Assembly (NCBI GenBank): GCA_011634665.1
Contig: WAEK01000015.1
Span: 852,501-916,500, forward strand
Direction of reading: 5' to 3'
Source: Mortierella sp. BCC40632
Lineage: Eukaryota; Mortierellomycota; Mortierellomycetes; Mortierellales; Mortierellaceae
Length of the DNA: 64,000 nucleotides
Both the position numbers and the translations under genes were made by a program. This document shows positions 34,588-45,427 of the stretch, one piece after another (the stretch's first letter is position 1; each line of letters begins with the position of its first letter). The notes under the pieces were generated by a model. It made no database searches. It was given only the letters and a program-made list of their open reading frames with translations, and had not been told where the DNA came from.

Positions 34588-36114
34588 TTTTTTTTTCCTT
34601 TTTTTTTTAAAAAGGTAGGTGGTCTTTTTCTTGGGCTTGTTGGTGAGTGTTCAAAGGTTTTGAGATGGATACTGTTGTTACTTCCAGTCGAGAGAGGAAG
34701 GAGAGAAAAGGTCTGTGTGAGTTGGAAAATAAAGCTGGGCAGGAAGAATGGATAGAGTGCAAGGATGAGAAAGTGCTTTTTACCTTGAGAATGTGTGCTT
34801 TTTGAGAGAAGGTTAGTGGAAAAGAAAATCTCCTTTCCTTTTCACCTGTTTTTGACTTCCGTTTGCCCTGCTTATTTGAGGATTAACAGCTCCCTTCGCA
34901 GTAACCCCATGCAACGGACCGTGCATAATCCACGAAAATAAGAGTGGAAAAAACAAAAACAGATGAAATGGAGAATATATATATATATATGTGTATAACG
35001 GGCATTATGCAACGCCTTAGGCCCAAAAGTGAAGGGGAGGGTGGGACGAGTCCAGTCGAGGAATTTGTAGATAAAAAGGAGTGCATAAAAAAAAAAGATC
35101 TGAACCAAGGGGTGTGGTGTCGATAAAAAAAAAAAAAAAAAAAAAAAAAATAGCACTCCCAAAAATAATACTATTTGCAAAAATCCACCTTTATCAGAAC
35201 CCTAGCTTTCAGATCTTGTCCTGAATCAGGGTAATCTGCTATATTAGGGAGTTGTCAAAATGTCATGTCCAAAAAGTCAAAAGGACGAGAAAAAGGATAA
35301 GAACACGCCGAGGCTTGAAAAAGACCGAGGATTGAAACTTGTCAAGTCATGAGAAAGATCGCAGGATCAGGGCGCGACAGGTCATGGAAAATTTCAAGGG
35401 ATGAGAGAGCCAGGGATAGAAAGGGGAGGAAAACGCAAGGGGGACATCAGTTAACTGTTAGTGTTCAGGCGATCATAGTGTTGTCGTTGCACTGGTCCTT
35501 TGGCGACAGCTCTTTCTCCTCTCCTAAGCTCCTTAGAGCTTTTGAGGGCGCGTATTAAATGGATTACTCTCCCACAAGTATAGGTCTAGGTGTTTCTTCG
35601 AAGGGTCCTTTCGTTTTTCTAACTTGGATATAGTACAGCCAAAGGATGACTTACCCCCCGTGAGATGGCAACATTACCAATTGGAGACTACCACCGCACC
35701 AGAGAGGACGGCGTTGATTTCCTTTTCTACAGAAGCGATAAGGAAATAGAATGAGCTAAACCAGGACTGAGCAAAAATGGTAGAGCTATTGACGAGGGGA
35801 TCTTGGGTTATGAGACCAAAGTGGATCAAACTAGGACAGGTACAAAGGCTCTTCTCGCATTACACACAAAGACTGAATAGTGAGTGGAGGTTTGTGGCGC
35901 CTTTTGTTCAGTCAATGCTTCTTGAATTTGGATGATATGAGGAGGGGTGGGTCAAGTCAGGTTGTATCGGCACTTCCTAACAACTAAAGCACGGGTATAT
36001 CTTGGCTACCTTGATATTTCACGCAGATTTGTGATTTCAAAGTACGCTTTCTACCAAGCTCAGATCGATTTGCCATATGAACAGACTCAAGTCTTAAATC
36101 GACATGTGTTTGAG

Positions 36115-36145
<31 letters not shown>

Positions 36146-36289
36146 TAGATACGCTGCAAACCACACGCTCCAAGTGAAAATCATTGCTTGAGAGGTATGT
36201 CATGGAGGGCCTGTCAGTGCCATCTCAAGCGTGCCCAATTAGGGGCCCAGCTTCCTCAGATCGCCTCACTGTCGTTTTTCGTGCCCTAC
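34588..36289. other. Intergenic, no gene supported
   Basis: This is the upstream region of the cysteine-rich gene. It includes homopolymer A runs at 35124-35149 and 36115-36141 and a TA-rich tract at 34976-34991. Short open frames lack domains or partner exons. Confidence 0.5.
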
Positions 36290-36530
36290 ACCCAACTTTT
36301 GTGTGGGTTTACGCGTTTGCGCAAAGATCCCATAAAATAACACTGACCTCATTTTGTCTATCAGTCGCCCAAAAGGACAAACGCCTCATCATTATAGATA
36401 GCTGAATCCCACCTTTAATCGATAGCAAATGTCGTTACTATCAGGATCACAATTGCCACCAGAAGTACCAGTAGTGTTGAAAATAACCAATGCGAGCATT
36501 GGCAACGAGCAGGCCAACATGAAAGGAGCA
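36290..36530 (-). pseudogene. Decayed copy of the secreted cysteine-rich gene
   Basis: The plus strand here shares clear similarity with 34345-34587. Matching blocks include TCGCCCA(G/A)AAGG(T/A)CAAACGC(T/C)TCATCATT, CAATGCGA(C/G)CATTGGCA and CGAGCAG(A/G)CCAACA. The first covers the exon 1 end and the last two the signal-peptide part of the intact gene. The copy lacks a clean start codon, has substitutions and indels, and is missing most cysteine codons. It has the same orientation and lies 2 kb upstream, so it is a tandem duplicate that has lost function. Confidence 0.7.
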
Positions 36531-38025
36531 AGAGGAGTTCTTGAGGTAAAAGAGACGAACGTCCTCGTTTTGGACTTTTCGGTGAATGGCAGGATCTGAG
36601 AAGAGGTTTGTAATGATTTTTAATCAAGAGAAGAGGCAGAAGGAAATCTACTTGAATTAGATATGGAGGGAAAGTAATTGTGGGAAAGTGATATCCATGC
36701 TTTTTTTCTCGGCACTATGTCATCCTGGCGAGCAGGGCTAATCGAGGTGAAAGTCCCTTGTTTATCAGGGGGCAGCTACAGCTTTAGGAGATTGGATATA
36801 ATTACACCGCCGAAGCAAAAAGGCATCTTTTTTTTTTTTTTTCAGTTAAGTCCAAAAGTAGTGTCCCTCTCGTTGTGTTTGCGCCATTACGTTTACTTAA
36901 TAGTGCAAAGGCATGTGCGGATATTACTTTATAGGGTAGGTGCAAAGAGCGGGCGATGAGGGACGAGATGGAGGGATTGTGCTGCCATTTTTGTCCTCGT
37001 TCTTTCTCTCCCCTGTCACCTTTTGCCGAGGCGTTGCTTAGTTGGTAGTTTTGTATATTGCATTGGTACTTCTTTCTTCCATCCCTACAAATCGGTTCAG
37101 CGTGTCAGCTGCCTCTCTGTCCCTGTGATGCCCTTGAGGAAACAACCGATCCTGGGTGGCTCTTTCGAATGTCATACAATGGCAAAGTGAGAGAAGTGAA
37201 GACTGAAGCAGAGACGACAACTAACATCCATGTCAAATGAAAGAAAGAGCAAAGCTACAGCATCATATCGTAATGTGTCCTTGGTCAGGCGGGAAGGTGT
37301 TCCTTTGATTGATGAGATAGTACTTGGTAGGAAACATAACTACTGGCGTTGGCTGTGAGCATGCCTATTGCCCAATTCATGATAAAAAAAAAAAAAAAAA
37401 AAAGACATTATATCCTGTGCTCTCTCTCCACCCGTATCCACATTGTTCTTGTCGAGACTATTCCAGATGACGGAAAATGACAGAGTTGAATTTTTTTTTG
37501 TCCTGTGGGCGAAGCACTAGAGTCAAATCACTTCTCATTTCTCTCTCTATTCCTTTGTCAACTCTTCGGGGATCCCATCTCTGGATTGTTTTTCTATATC
37601 CACCCCTCTCTCTATTTCCTGATCGCTTGTCTTTGTCAAGGATCGTAAAGATCCACCATGCTGTAACTGAAATAATCCTGCCATCTATGGATGAAAAAAA
37701 AAAGGGGAAACTCCGAGGGGACGTGGTATTCCCGAGGCGACCATGCCAGCAGGCTGTCTAAGCAGAAAGGAGAAGTAAGGGGAAGGGTATGGGAAAGTAA
37801 CAAGAGGATCTTTTCTTTTTGCATGAATGTATTTAAGCCTTCTCTCTTACTCTTTGGCTTTTTTTTTTCTTTCCTCATCTCGATCCACCACTGCCTCTCC
37901 CATTTGTCGTTCTCACGCACAGGGACTTCTCTCTCCCACCGAGTCCTAGCCATCGATTCCAATTTGTCGAGCTCTCTTCTAGCATACACAAGAAAGAAAG
38001 AAGAAAGAAGAAAGAAGAAAGGAAA
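36531..38025. other. Upstream region of the hydroxyacid dehydrogenase
   Basis: No intact gene. An open plus-strand segment near 37085-37240 ends CPCDALEETTDPGWLFRMSY and beyond, but it has no partner exons. The final 230 bases (37800-38025) are strongly CT-rich, then GAAA-repetitive (37990-38022), leading into the dehydrogenase start. Confidence 0.5.
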
Positions 38026-38955
38026 ATGACGCCAGATATCAAGATTGGGTTCATCGGTCTTGGGGAGATGGGCATCCACATGGCCTCTAATCTCCAAAAA
38101 TATCTCGTCTCCCAATCCCAGCCCTCGCTTACCGTCTGGAACCGGACGCGTGAAAAGGCCGCTCCCGTAGAAGCTCTTGGAGCCTATGTCGCCTCATCGA
38201 TTGACCAACTCTTTGAACGTTCCAACGTCATATTTACCTGTCTATCTAACGATGCCATCGTCGAAACCATCTATGGACAGTTATTTGAACTTGTCAAACT
38301 TCGGGATTCACCTGTCACATTTGTGGATTCGAGTACCATTTACCCTTCACTTCCGAAGCAACTTGCTCAAGAGTTGGCCTCTATCTCATCCATACATACC
38401 TACCTTCAATGCCCAATCTTTGGTCGTCCTCCAGCGGCCAAGGCAGCCCAGTTGGTATGGATTGCGAGTGGAGAGGCCAAGGAGATTGAACGACTTTATC
38501 CTTATTTCATGTCCATGTCCAAAGCCGTCATCGATCTCAAAACCCCAGACGTCTCGCGTGGAAGTGTCCTCAAACTCTTGGGTAATTTCTTTATTGTGGG
38601 ATCTGTCGAGTTGTTGGCTGAGGGATTGAATTTTGCAGAGAGAGCCAATTTGGATCAAGAGGCAGTCTTGACTTGGGTCCGAACCGTCTTTCCGGCACCA
38701 CCTTGGATTGGGTACAGTCAAATCATTGCAGATGGATCCATGTCCAAGGCGGGAGGCTTTGCAGTGGATTTGGGACTCAAGGATGTTAATCATATGCGAC
38801 GACTCGCTTCAGAAACCGGCTCTTACTTGCCTTCTGCCGACTTGGCGCAGAAACATCTTCAGACGGTTCAGAATCAGGGTCTTGGAGACCAAGATTGGAC
38901 AGCAATTATTCACACGGTCCGAGAGATGTCTGGACCGAGGACCCAAGAAGAGTAA
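38026..38955 (+). CDS. Beta-hydroxyacid dehydrogenase family (HIBADH/GLYR1-like)
   Basis: A single exon of 309 codons. The N-terminal Rossmann fold starts IKIGFIGLGEMGIHMASNL, a GxGxxG motif, with VWNRT after strand 2. A following Arg suggests NADP preference, though this is only an inference. The family substrate-binding turn appears as FVDSSTIYP, followed by CPIFGRPPAAKAAQL. The catalytic lysine and conserved asparagine are in GSVLKLLGNFF (K-x-x-x-N). The C-terminal helical domain has GFAVDLGLKDVNHM, typical of 3-hydroxyisobutyrate and glyoxylate/succinic-semialdehyde reductase relatives. The substrate is not determinable. No organelle-targeting peptide is visible, so a cytosolic site is likely. 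AATAAA lies 91 bases after the stop. It is convergent with the monooxygenase-like gene. Confidence 0.9.
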   Translation: MTPDIKIGFIGLGEMGIHMASNLQKYLVSQSQPSLTVWNRTREKAAPVEALGAYVASSIDQLFERSNVIFTCLSNDAIVETIYGQLFELVKLRDSPVTFVDSSTIYPSLPKQLAQELASISSIHTYLQCPIFGRPPAAKAAQLVWIASGEAKEIERLYPYFMSMSKAVIDLKTPDVSRGSVLKLLGNFFIVGSVELLAEGLNFAERANLDQEAVLTWVRTVFPAPPWIGYSQIIADGSMSKAGGFAVDLGLKDVNHMRRLASETGSYLPSADLAQKHLQTVQNQGLGDQDWTAIIHTVREMSGPRTQEE

Positions 38956-39411
38956 ATCTTTTCTCTCCCTCTCTCTCTCTCTCTCTCATTACGCAATCTA
39001 GTTCCCAGTCACTCGAGCTGAAGGGGCATCTGGGTGTTTTTCTTCCAATAAAACTCTTCTTGCTCTTTTGCGCAGGAGATCACAACTCCTAGAGTGAGGG
39101 ATCCAAAAGGGACAGGAAGGGAGGAAAAAAAAGAAAAAGTCCTCGCAGCTGTTTCCCTCCCCTCATGTGCTTGGGCTTCGTGCCTGCAGGGCGTTGGATC
39201 AAGAGAGAGATTAAGAGAGATAAAAAAAAAAAAAAAAGGTTCAAGTGAGTAAAACAGGCGTTAATTTTCAATTTTTTTTTTTGCCCCAAATGTCTCTTGT
39301 CAAAAGAGAGAAAGAAGTGTTTCTAAAAGTGCGGCAGTCTTTGGTTTTTTATTTCTATCGGATCAGGTGATGGCTTTCTACTTGTAGAGCCGTCTTTCTT
39401 TTTTTTTTCTT
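38956..39411. other. Convergent intergenic region
   Basis: Holds the two facing 3' ends. It includes a short CT tract (38965-38988), an A run at 39223-39237 and T runs at 39272-39281 and 39399-39408. No coding potential. Confidence 0.7.
39047..39052 (+). terminator. Putative polyadenylation signal of the hydroxyacid dehydrogenase
   Basis: AATAAA lies 91 bases past the stop codon at 38955, in the 456-bp convergent gap before the monooxygenase-like gene. Confidence 0.6.
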
Positions 39412-42127
39412 TTAGCCGTACTTGGGCGCACCTGCAAAGGCTCCCCTCGGCCTTGATCGCGCATCGGGTTGAACTTGACCATAGTCCGGAACTGGGTTCA
39501 AGAAAGTGGCCTGGGGGCGATATGAATACTTTTCATCGTATCGCTTATCCATCACACATTTGGGTGTGTAGTTCAGGACCAAAGATCGATACAGTCGACG
39601 CGCAGGTCCCTAATTTCGCAATACCAAATAGAGGCGGGGAGAGAGAGAGAGAGAGAGAAAGTTAGACGATATTCAAACGTGTTAGAAAAAAAGAAATTAC
39701 GAAATCTCGCGATTCTTTTTTTTTTTTTTTTGCTTACCTTCAAGTTCAACAAGAGGTCCATATTTCGCGACTCTTCGAGAGCTGCCTCTCGTCTTGCTGT
39801 CCGTTCCCAGCGATAGGTCTCAAGGGCTTGGTGAATATCTTTTAGCCGTGTCGACGACAGGTAGAACAGCGCTTCTCCGAGAGCAAGCGCATCTAGAATG
39901 GTCTCATCTCCTGCTTGGCCAAACACGGGGAGAATCTATTAGGACAGCACAGGGGCGGGACAGGACAGGACAGGACAGAACAGGGGAAGGAGGAGGAAAG
40001 GGAAAAGGGCAAAGGAAAAGTCATTAGTTCGGTGTCTTTGACTCTTTGTCATCAGCAGATATCCTCCGTAACAAAAGACAAAAAGCTCAGTAACAGGCTC
40101 GCTGCTTACCCTTTTGCAAGCTGAAGAGTTGCATAAAAGAGATCAAACGTGAAGAGAAAGAAAAAAAAAAAGAGAAAGCACGGTCAGCAACATGTGCTAT
40201 TCAAGAAAAAAAAGGTAGCATGAAAAAAGAGAAACGAAGGGGAAAAAAAAATAGACGAACCTTCTCCAAGGATCACAACCCGCGACGAGTCTGTGGCTCC
40301 TGTTGCTGAGGGCACCGAGCGCCGGTCGTCCCATCGTCTGCAAGAGATGTTGGAGGACGGTGTCCATGAGATAAGCTGGCTCATGGTTCCGCCCAAGGGG
40401 CACACCATGTTGCTCGAGACTTGTTCAAGGATTGCTGCCGCAATCTGCTCCTCCTGAAGCGCTCCAAACTCATTGAGATGGACCGACTTTTCCGAGAGCG
40501 GGATGCGCTTGGTGATTTGCCAGGCAATCCTCCGGTCGACCAAAGTTGCAGCCCACCACTAAAGTTATCCCAAAAAAAAAAAAAAAAATAGAACGCGTCA
40601 TGCGTAAAAAGAGGTAGAAAGAGAGAATAGGATAACGGTAAGCGTTTAGCCAACACAATGTGGACCAAAAGGCAAGGCTGAAAGGAAAAGGAAAAAGGAG
40701 TCAATGCATCCACGGGAGCGAAAGAGAGCTGTCGGAGGAGCAAGGTTACTCACTCACTCTCAATCCCTCCGATGCAGTACAGTTTTGCCTTACCGAGAAG
40801 GAGCTCTTGTCATCTACTACCAATCGGAACTGCGTCGTGTCTTCCTTCAGCAAGGGGATTCGTTGCGGGTCCAGGGCCTCGGTGATGCCAGAGACGTGGA
40901 ACTGAATCTCTCGCGCAGAAGAGGCCTCCTTCTTCCCCATTGAAAATTGTGGGGTTCGTTCGGCCTTGCCATGCCAATGTGCCTTGTTATCATCATAAGG
41001 CCGAAGATTTTGGAGTGATTGGGGAAGATCATACTCGAGGTCTGAAGGATGCATCGAAGATGGTACATGCAACTTCACTTTCCGCTCGACTTCACTATAG
41101 ATGTCGCCAACGAGCAGATGGCCCGTGTAGACGGATCCATCCGAGCACTCGACAGTCACGCCTCGGGCCTGATGGGACTGAAGGTACTGCTTCTCATCCT
41201 TGACACTGCTGCCATCGTCGCTATCACTATCTTGGGAGTTGTCTGTTCGCCAGCGCCAAGCGTGGTCATGACTCGTGGAACCAGTAGTGTCATCCTCGGT
41301 CTCGATGGTGGTGACCGATTGGATTGTCTTGTTGAACAGCACGCGCGACTCGGGCAGCTTTTCGAGGACTGCAGAGCAGTATTCGGGACGGGAGATGAAG
41401 CGGCTCCATGCGCCGTATCTGTTGGACAGCATGCGCAGGAGAGACAATAAGCGAAACGAAAAAAACGGAAGGATATGAACACGGGTCAGAAACGAATTGC
41501 AGCTCAAAGGACACAACAGTTCATTCCAGGGACGGTTGTCAAACGGGCATGGCGACACAAGAAAAAAAAAACGCGGTCGTTCTCTCGGCCCGCTGCAGAG
41601 AAGAGTGTGGACGTGCACATTTTTTTTTTCAGCCCCTCTATTTTTGTCCCTTGGCGGCCGCTGGGCTGGTCCAAGGTCGTTGGGGTGAAAAGAGTCGAGG
41701 CTGGGCGATGCTTTCTGGATTGGAGGATGTGTTGTGTGTATGTTGTGTGTATGTTGATTGTGTGTGTCATTGTGTATTTGTCGATGTGTGCACGAGGATC
41801 GCTCTTTCTCTCTTTCCCCCCTACCCCAACATGTTATCGACTGTACCTTGTTTGCCATGAGCTCCAGTCAAATGAGCTGATGTAGTTCATATTGGAGTCA
41901 AAGACGAGTGCTTGTTCGAGTGGTTGTGAAAAGAAGAGGAGGTCATCGCGCATGGACAGTTGCTCCAAGAGTGGCAACACTGTTGGGTGGAGAGCGATAC
42001 CACCAGCAACAACGGGGACTGAGTCCTGACTCTCAAGCAAGAGGTAGTCGATGCCAGCCTGTTCTAGCATCAGGGCCAGGGTGAGGGTGGCCATATCAGC
42101 GCCAGCGATAAGGACGCGAAGAGTCAT
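39412..42127 (-). CDS. FAD-monooxygenase-like protein with altered cofactor motifs
   Basis: Six exons: 42127-41847, 41418-40794, 40558-40261, 40120-40110, 39935-39738 and 39609-39412. All are in phase and give about 536 residues. The fourth exon is only 11 nt and restores frame across the conserved motif read as ILGEACKR. The overall layout is that of the flavin-dependent aromatic-type monooxygenases expanded in Mortierella-like fungi: N-terminal Rossmann strand VLIAGADMATLTLALMLEQAG, HPTVLPLLEQL, central LLVGDIYSEVER, and C-terminal GQAGDETILDALALGEAL. Three cofactor motifs are off consensus. GxGxxG keeps only its first glycine. The DG motif (usually VGADGIYSAVR) is VGDIYSEVE with two residues missing. 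GDACH is GEACK. The frame is otherwise intact, so it may be a divergent or non-catalytic member. An Asp/Ser-rich insertion (about 41200-41260) interrupts the substrate domain. Confidence 0.85.
39958..39980. repeat. (GGACA)n pentanucleotide repeat
   Basis: About four GGACA units followed by GAACAGG lie in the intron between exons 4 and 5 of the monooxygenase-like gene. The same unit order recurs at 50292-50320, and its complement at 42827-42855. Confidence 0.85.
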
Positions 42128-42826
42128 TTTTATGTGTGTGTGTGTGTGTGGTAGTGGAGATGAAAGGGGCGTATCTAGGTGGGTGGGGTATTAACTATTA
42201 GATGTGCAGGGGTATATTTCAATGTATATCAGGTAGATGATGGTGGCGGTAGTATCTGCAATAGTTGTGGTAGTGATAGTTGAGGTAATAGTAGTTGTGG
42301 TGTTGGTTGTAGTGATTGTAATTGCGGAAGCAGCAGTAGTAATAGTAGTTGTAATAGTAGTAGTTGTAGTATTAGTAGTAAAAGTAGCAGCTTTAGTAAT
42401 TTAGAGTGGGTCGTGTAGAGAGAAAAGAAATAAAAAAACGAAAAAAAAAAAAAAAAAGGTCGTGTGGAGAGGAATTGCCGGAAAAAATAAAGGTCCAGTG
42501 ATCCATGGGAGAGGATATCGGCGAGCTGGTAGAGACATGTGGGCTGGTGGCGGAGGCGCAGACGAGCACGGACGAGTGGGAGAGAGGAAGAAAGAAGAGG
42601 AGAGGAGGGGAGAAGAGAGAGAGAGAGAGGAAGAGGAGCGATGGCAACGATGGCGTGAGGCGTGAAGAGGTGAATGAGCTCGAAAAGAAAAAAAGTGTCC
42701 GTTCGAGAAGAGAAGGGAAGTGAAGGGAAGAAAAAAAAAAGGCGCGTGTTTCTCTCGTTCTCTCTCTCTCTCGTCCGCGCCCTTTTTAAGTCCGCCCATC
42801 TGTCTCTCTGGCTTGGGATCACTCTC

Positions 42827-42855
42827 TCCTGTCCTGTCCTGTCCTGTCCTGTCCC
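42827..42855. repeat. (TGTCC)n pentanucleotide repeat
   Basis: Five to six CCTGT units, the complement of the GGACA tracts at 39958-39980 and 50292-50320. It lies 700 bp upstream of the monooxygenase-like start. Confidence 0.9.
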
Positions 42856-43979
42856 ACTCTGTCCTACCAAGACCCACACTCCTGCCCAGCCCAGCCAGCC
42901 CAGCCCTGTCCTCTCTTCTGCGCCCTCTCTATCTGAACATGCGGACGACGATGACTCCCCAACGCTACACTCACTCACCCCACCACCACCAATCCACCCA
43001 TGCACACCATGCCTTCCTCTTCCACTTCCTCTTCCTCTTACCCCCTGCCGCATACCCCCACCAGGCCACACGCACCGCAGCCTAGCGACATTCCGTTTCC
43101 ATTCCTCTGTTTCCACCACCTCCCAGCCAAAAAAAAAAAATCCGATTCAGTAGCAGGAACAAAGAAACATACATTCAGACATACCCTCATACATTTTCAG
43201 CATTTTTACATAAACGCACGAACAACATCTTTTGGAGCTGTTTGCCTATCTTTGCGCTCTTTTTTTCTTCTGGTTTTCACGCGCTTCTTGAAAGGAGACA
43301 CGTACACACGCCCCGACTGGGTCCCTGTCATCTTAGGGTCCCAAAGAAACACAAGCTTTTTTTTTTTAAAAAAAAAAAAAAAAGTATGTAGTCTCTGCCA
43401 ATAGTGCAAGAGATCAAAACCCCTTCTCTCTCTACTCATCCCTTCAGCTCCTACGTAGACCTCCTTTTTTTTTTGTCCGGATCGTGCAGGAAAAAGGTTC
43501 ATTCTTTTCGGGTCTCTCGGGTGCCGACAGCATATAAAAAAAAATCGCCAAGAGCTTGCTGCTCGGGTCCAATGGAAATTTGAGGGAACCGATGTCTGGA
43601 TGCAGGATGCATCCATTGCTCCTTGAGAGGAGACGAGGAGAGAGAAAAAAGAAAGTCAGAAAGAGAGAACCAGAGAAAGGAGGAAAGGAGAGGAGAACGG
43701 AAGGGGGAGAGAAAGAGGGACGAGCCGTGCTGTTCCTTTTCATATTCGCTGCATATTTTTCTTCGTCTCTTCTTCGTTCTTCGTTTTTTCTTCTTTTCAG
43801 TCTTTTTGGACAAACAGACTGTCCCCGAAGTTCCGGGCCTATCGATCCCATCCCGTAGTCGCTCAAAAGAGAGATGCGCGCTGTGTTATGTATTTTATGC
43901 ATGGGGCGCAAAAAAAAAAAAAAAAAGGCAGGATATGGATTCGATTTTCAGTGCAGGAAGAAAAAGACACATGTCCACG

Positions 43980-44015
43980 CTCATGCCCATGCCCATGCCC
44001 ATGCTCATGCCCATG
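43980..44015. repeat. (CATGCC)n hexanucleotide repeat
   Basis: Five to six CATGCC/CATGCT units in tandem in an intergenic stretch. The unit contains the palindrome CATG. Confidence 0.85.
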
Positions 44016-44362
44016 TCCCCTGATAATATTTTTTTTTCCTGCACGCCAGGGAATCTGTCGCGTCCATGCACGTCGCGATAATCGTTCCTAGGGGAGGTCT
44101 GGTACCTCTGGGAGTGAGGGGGAGTGGGAAGGAGGAAAGGGACGACAGCCTAGTTTTGCTCCGCTCGTCTGGTTGCTTGACTGTCGCGAAGTATGGACCG
44201 AGAAAGAGTACAATAGAAAGTAGAAGAAAAAGAAAAAGAGTCAATTGAATCAATCGCTTGGTCTCGCATTGTGTTCCCCCTCTTCTTCTTTCTTTCTGCC
44301 ATCAAATCACACAGAGTCCGAATGGGCGCCTTTTGCCCCATTTCCTCACTTTTCCCCCCCCA

Positions 44363-44365
<3 letters not shown>

Positions 44366-44394
<29 letters not shown>
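44366..44394. repeat. T homopolymer
   Basis: About 29 consecutive T bases preceded by a C-rich run, intergenic. Confidence 0.9.
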
Positions 44395-45427
44395 GGTTTT
44401 CCTCCGTCGCCCGCCCACCTGCCTATTCATCCAGCCCCGCTTGTTCACCCCTTTGTCATCCCATCCGAGAGAGATCTTGTGTTTGTGTCTCTCAAAGAGA
44501 GAAAAAAAAGTCGCGCCACGTGTGGCCGCCGTAACAAGTTGAAGTGGACACATACACACACATACACACAAACACACAAGCAAAGGACAATCTGGCCCGT
44601 CGGGAATAATGACTCGACAAGTACCCGAACGACGTCCTTTTCTATGCTTGTCGTTCGTCCTTTGGGGTCTCCCCTCCTCCCGCATGTTGTTTTGGTGTAT
44701 GTGCGGGTGTGGTCCCAGTGTACTCTCTCTCTCCCTTTGACTAGTTCCACCACCCGCAACCCGGTGATGTAATATGCGCATTATTGCACTTCTACTCCGT
44801 CGCCCGCTTTTGGTCAAGACAACAAATAATGCGTTCAACAAGAAGTCCTTCGAAAGGCCCCCCTCCCCTCCCCCCGGGATCTGGCTACTGAACACTCCTT
44901 GTGTCCAGATGCACTCATTCCCTCTGTCTCCTTCTTTCTTCCTCCCTCTCCCCCGCAGGGTTATATCTTCTCTTAGGAACATTCTATGAGCTATCGTCGG
45001 GCTCTTCGGGATCGACCCTCTCCTTCCTCCTCAACATACCCCCTCTTTCTTTCCACGCGCAGGGCATGTATTCTCTTGAGAGCAAGAGAATGTCAATGCT
45101 CCCTCCTCTCTCTCTCTCTCTCCCCTGCCTAGGGTTCTTACATTGGCATGCTTGAATTTATGTCCTTTTTTGCGCGTCTGATGCCCGACTGCTGCACCAT
45201 CCCGATCCGCATTGACAAGCCCCCTCTATACCATTAAGCCATTTAGGGAAAGACGCTTGCACAGCATTCCAAAAGAAAAAAAAAGAAATTAGGCAGGGGA
45301 TGAAAAAGCACTCGTGTATCATGCTTTTCTCTTTGTTGTAATATTTACAAAGGAGGGGAAGGGAGGGGAGGGGAGGGGATGTCTGGAGTTAAGATAGAAA
45401 GAGCTCTAAGTCTATTCCAACGCGGAT

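Larger units (their letters stand above)
42128..45427. promoter_or_regulatory. 3.3-kb region upstream of monooxygenase and downstream of Myb gene
   Basis: No gene was supported. It includes a GTT/GTA-type trinucleotide-rich stretch at about 42236-42400 and a purine-rich plus strand at 42560-42760 (the monooxygenase leader). It also has the TGTCC pentamer at 42827-42855, a CATGCC hexamer repeat at 43980-44015 and about 29 T at 44366-44394. The open frames (for example 43119-42229 minus, 44245-44772 plus) are low-complexity Leu/Phe/Ser sequence. Confidence 0.5.

Noticed and set aside
37058..37240. Plus-strand open segment ending VREVKTEAETTTNIHVK
   Set aside because: Short, isolated, open on both strands, and without a start or upstream exon that fits.
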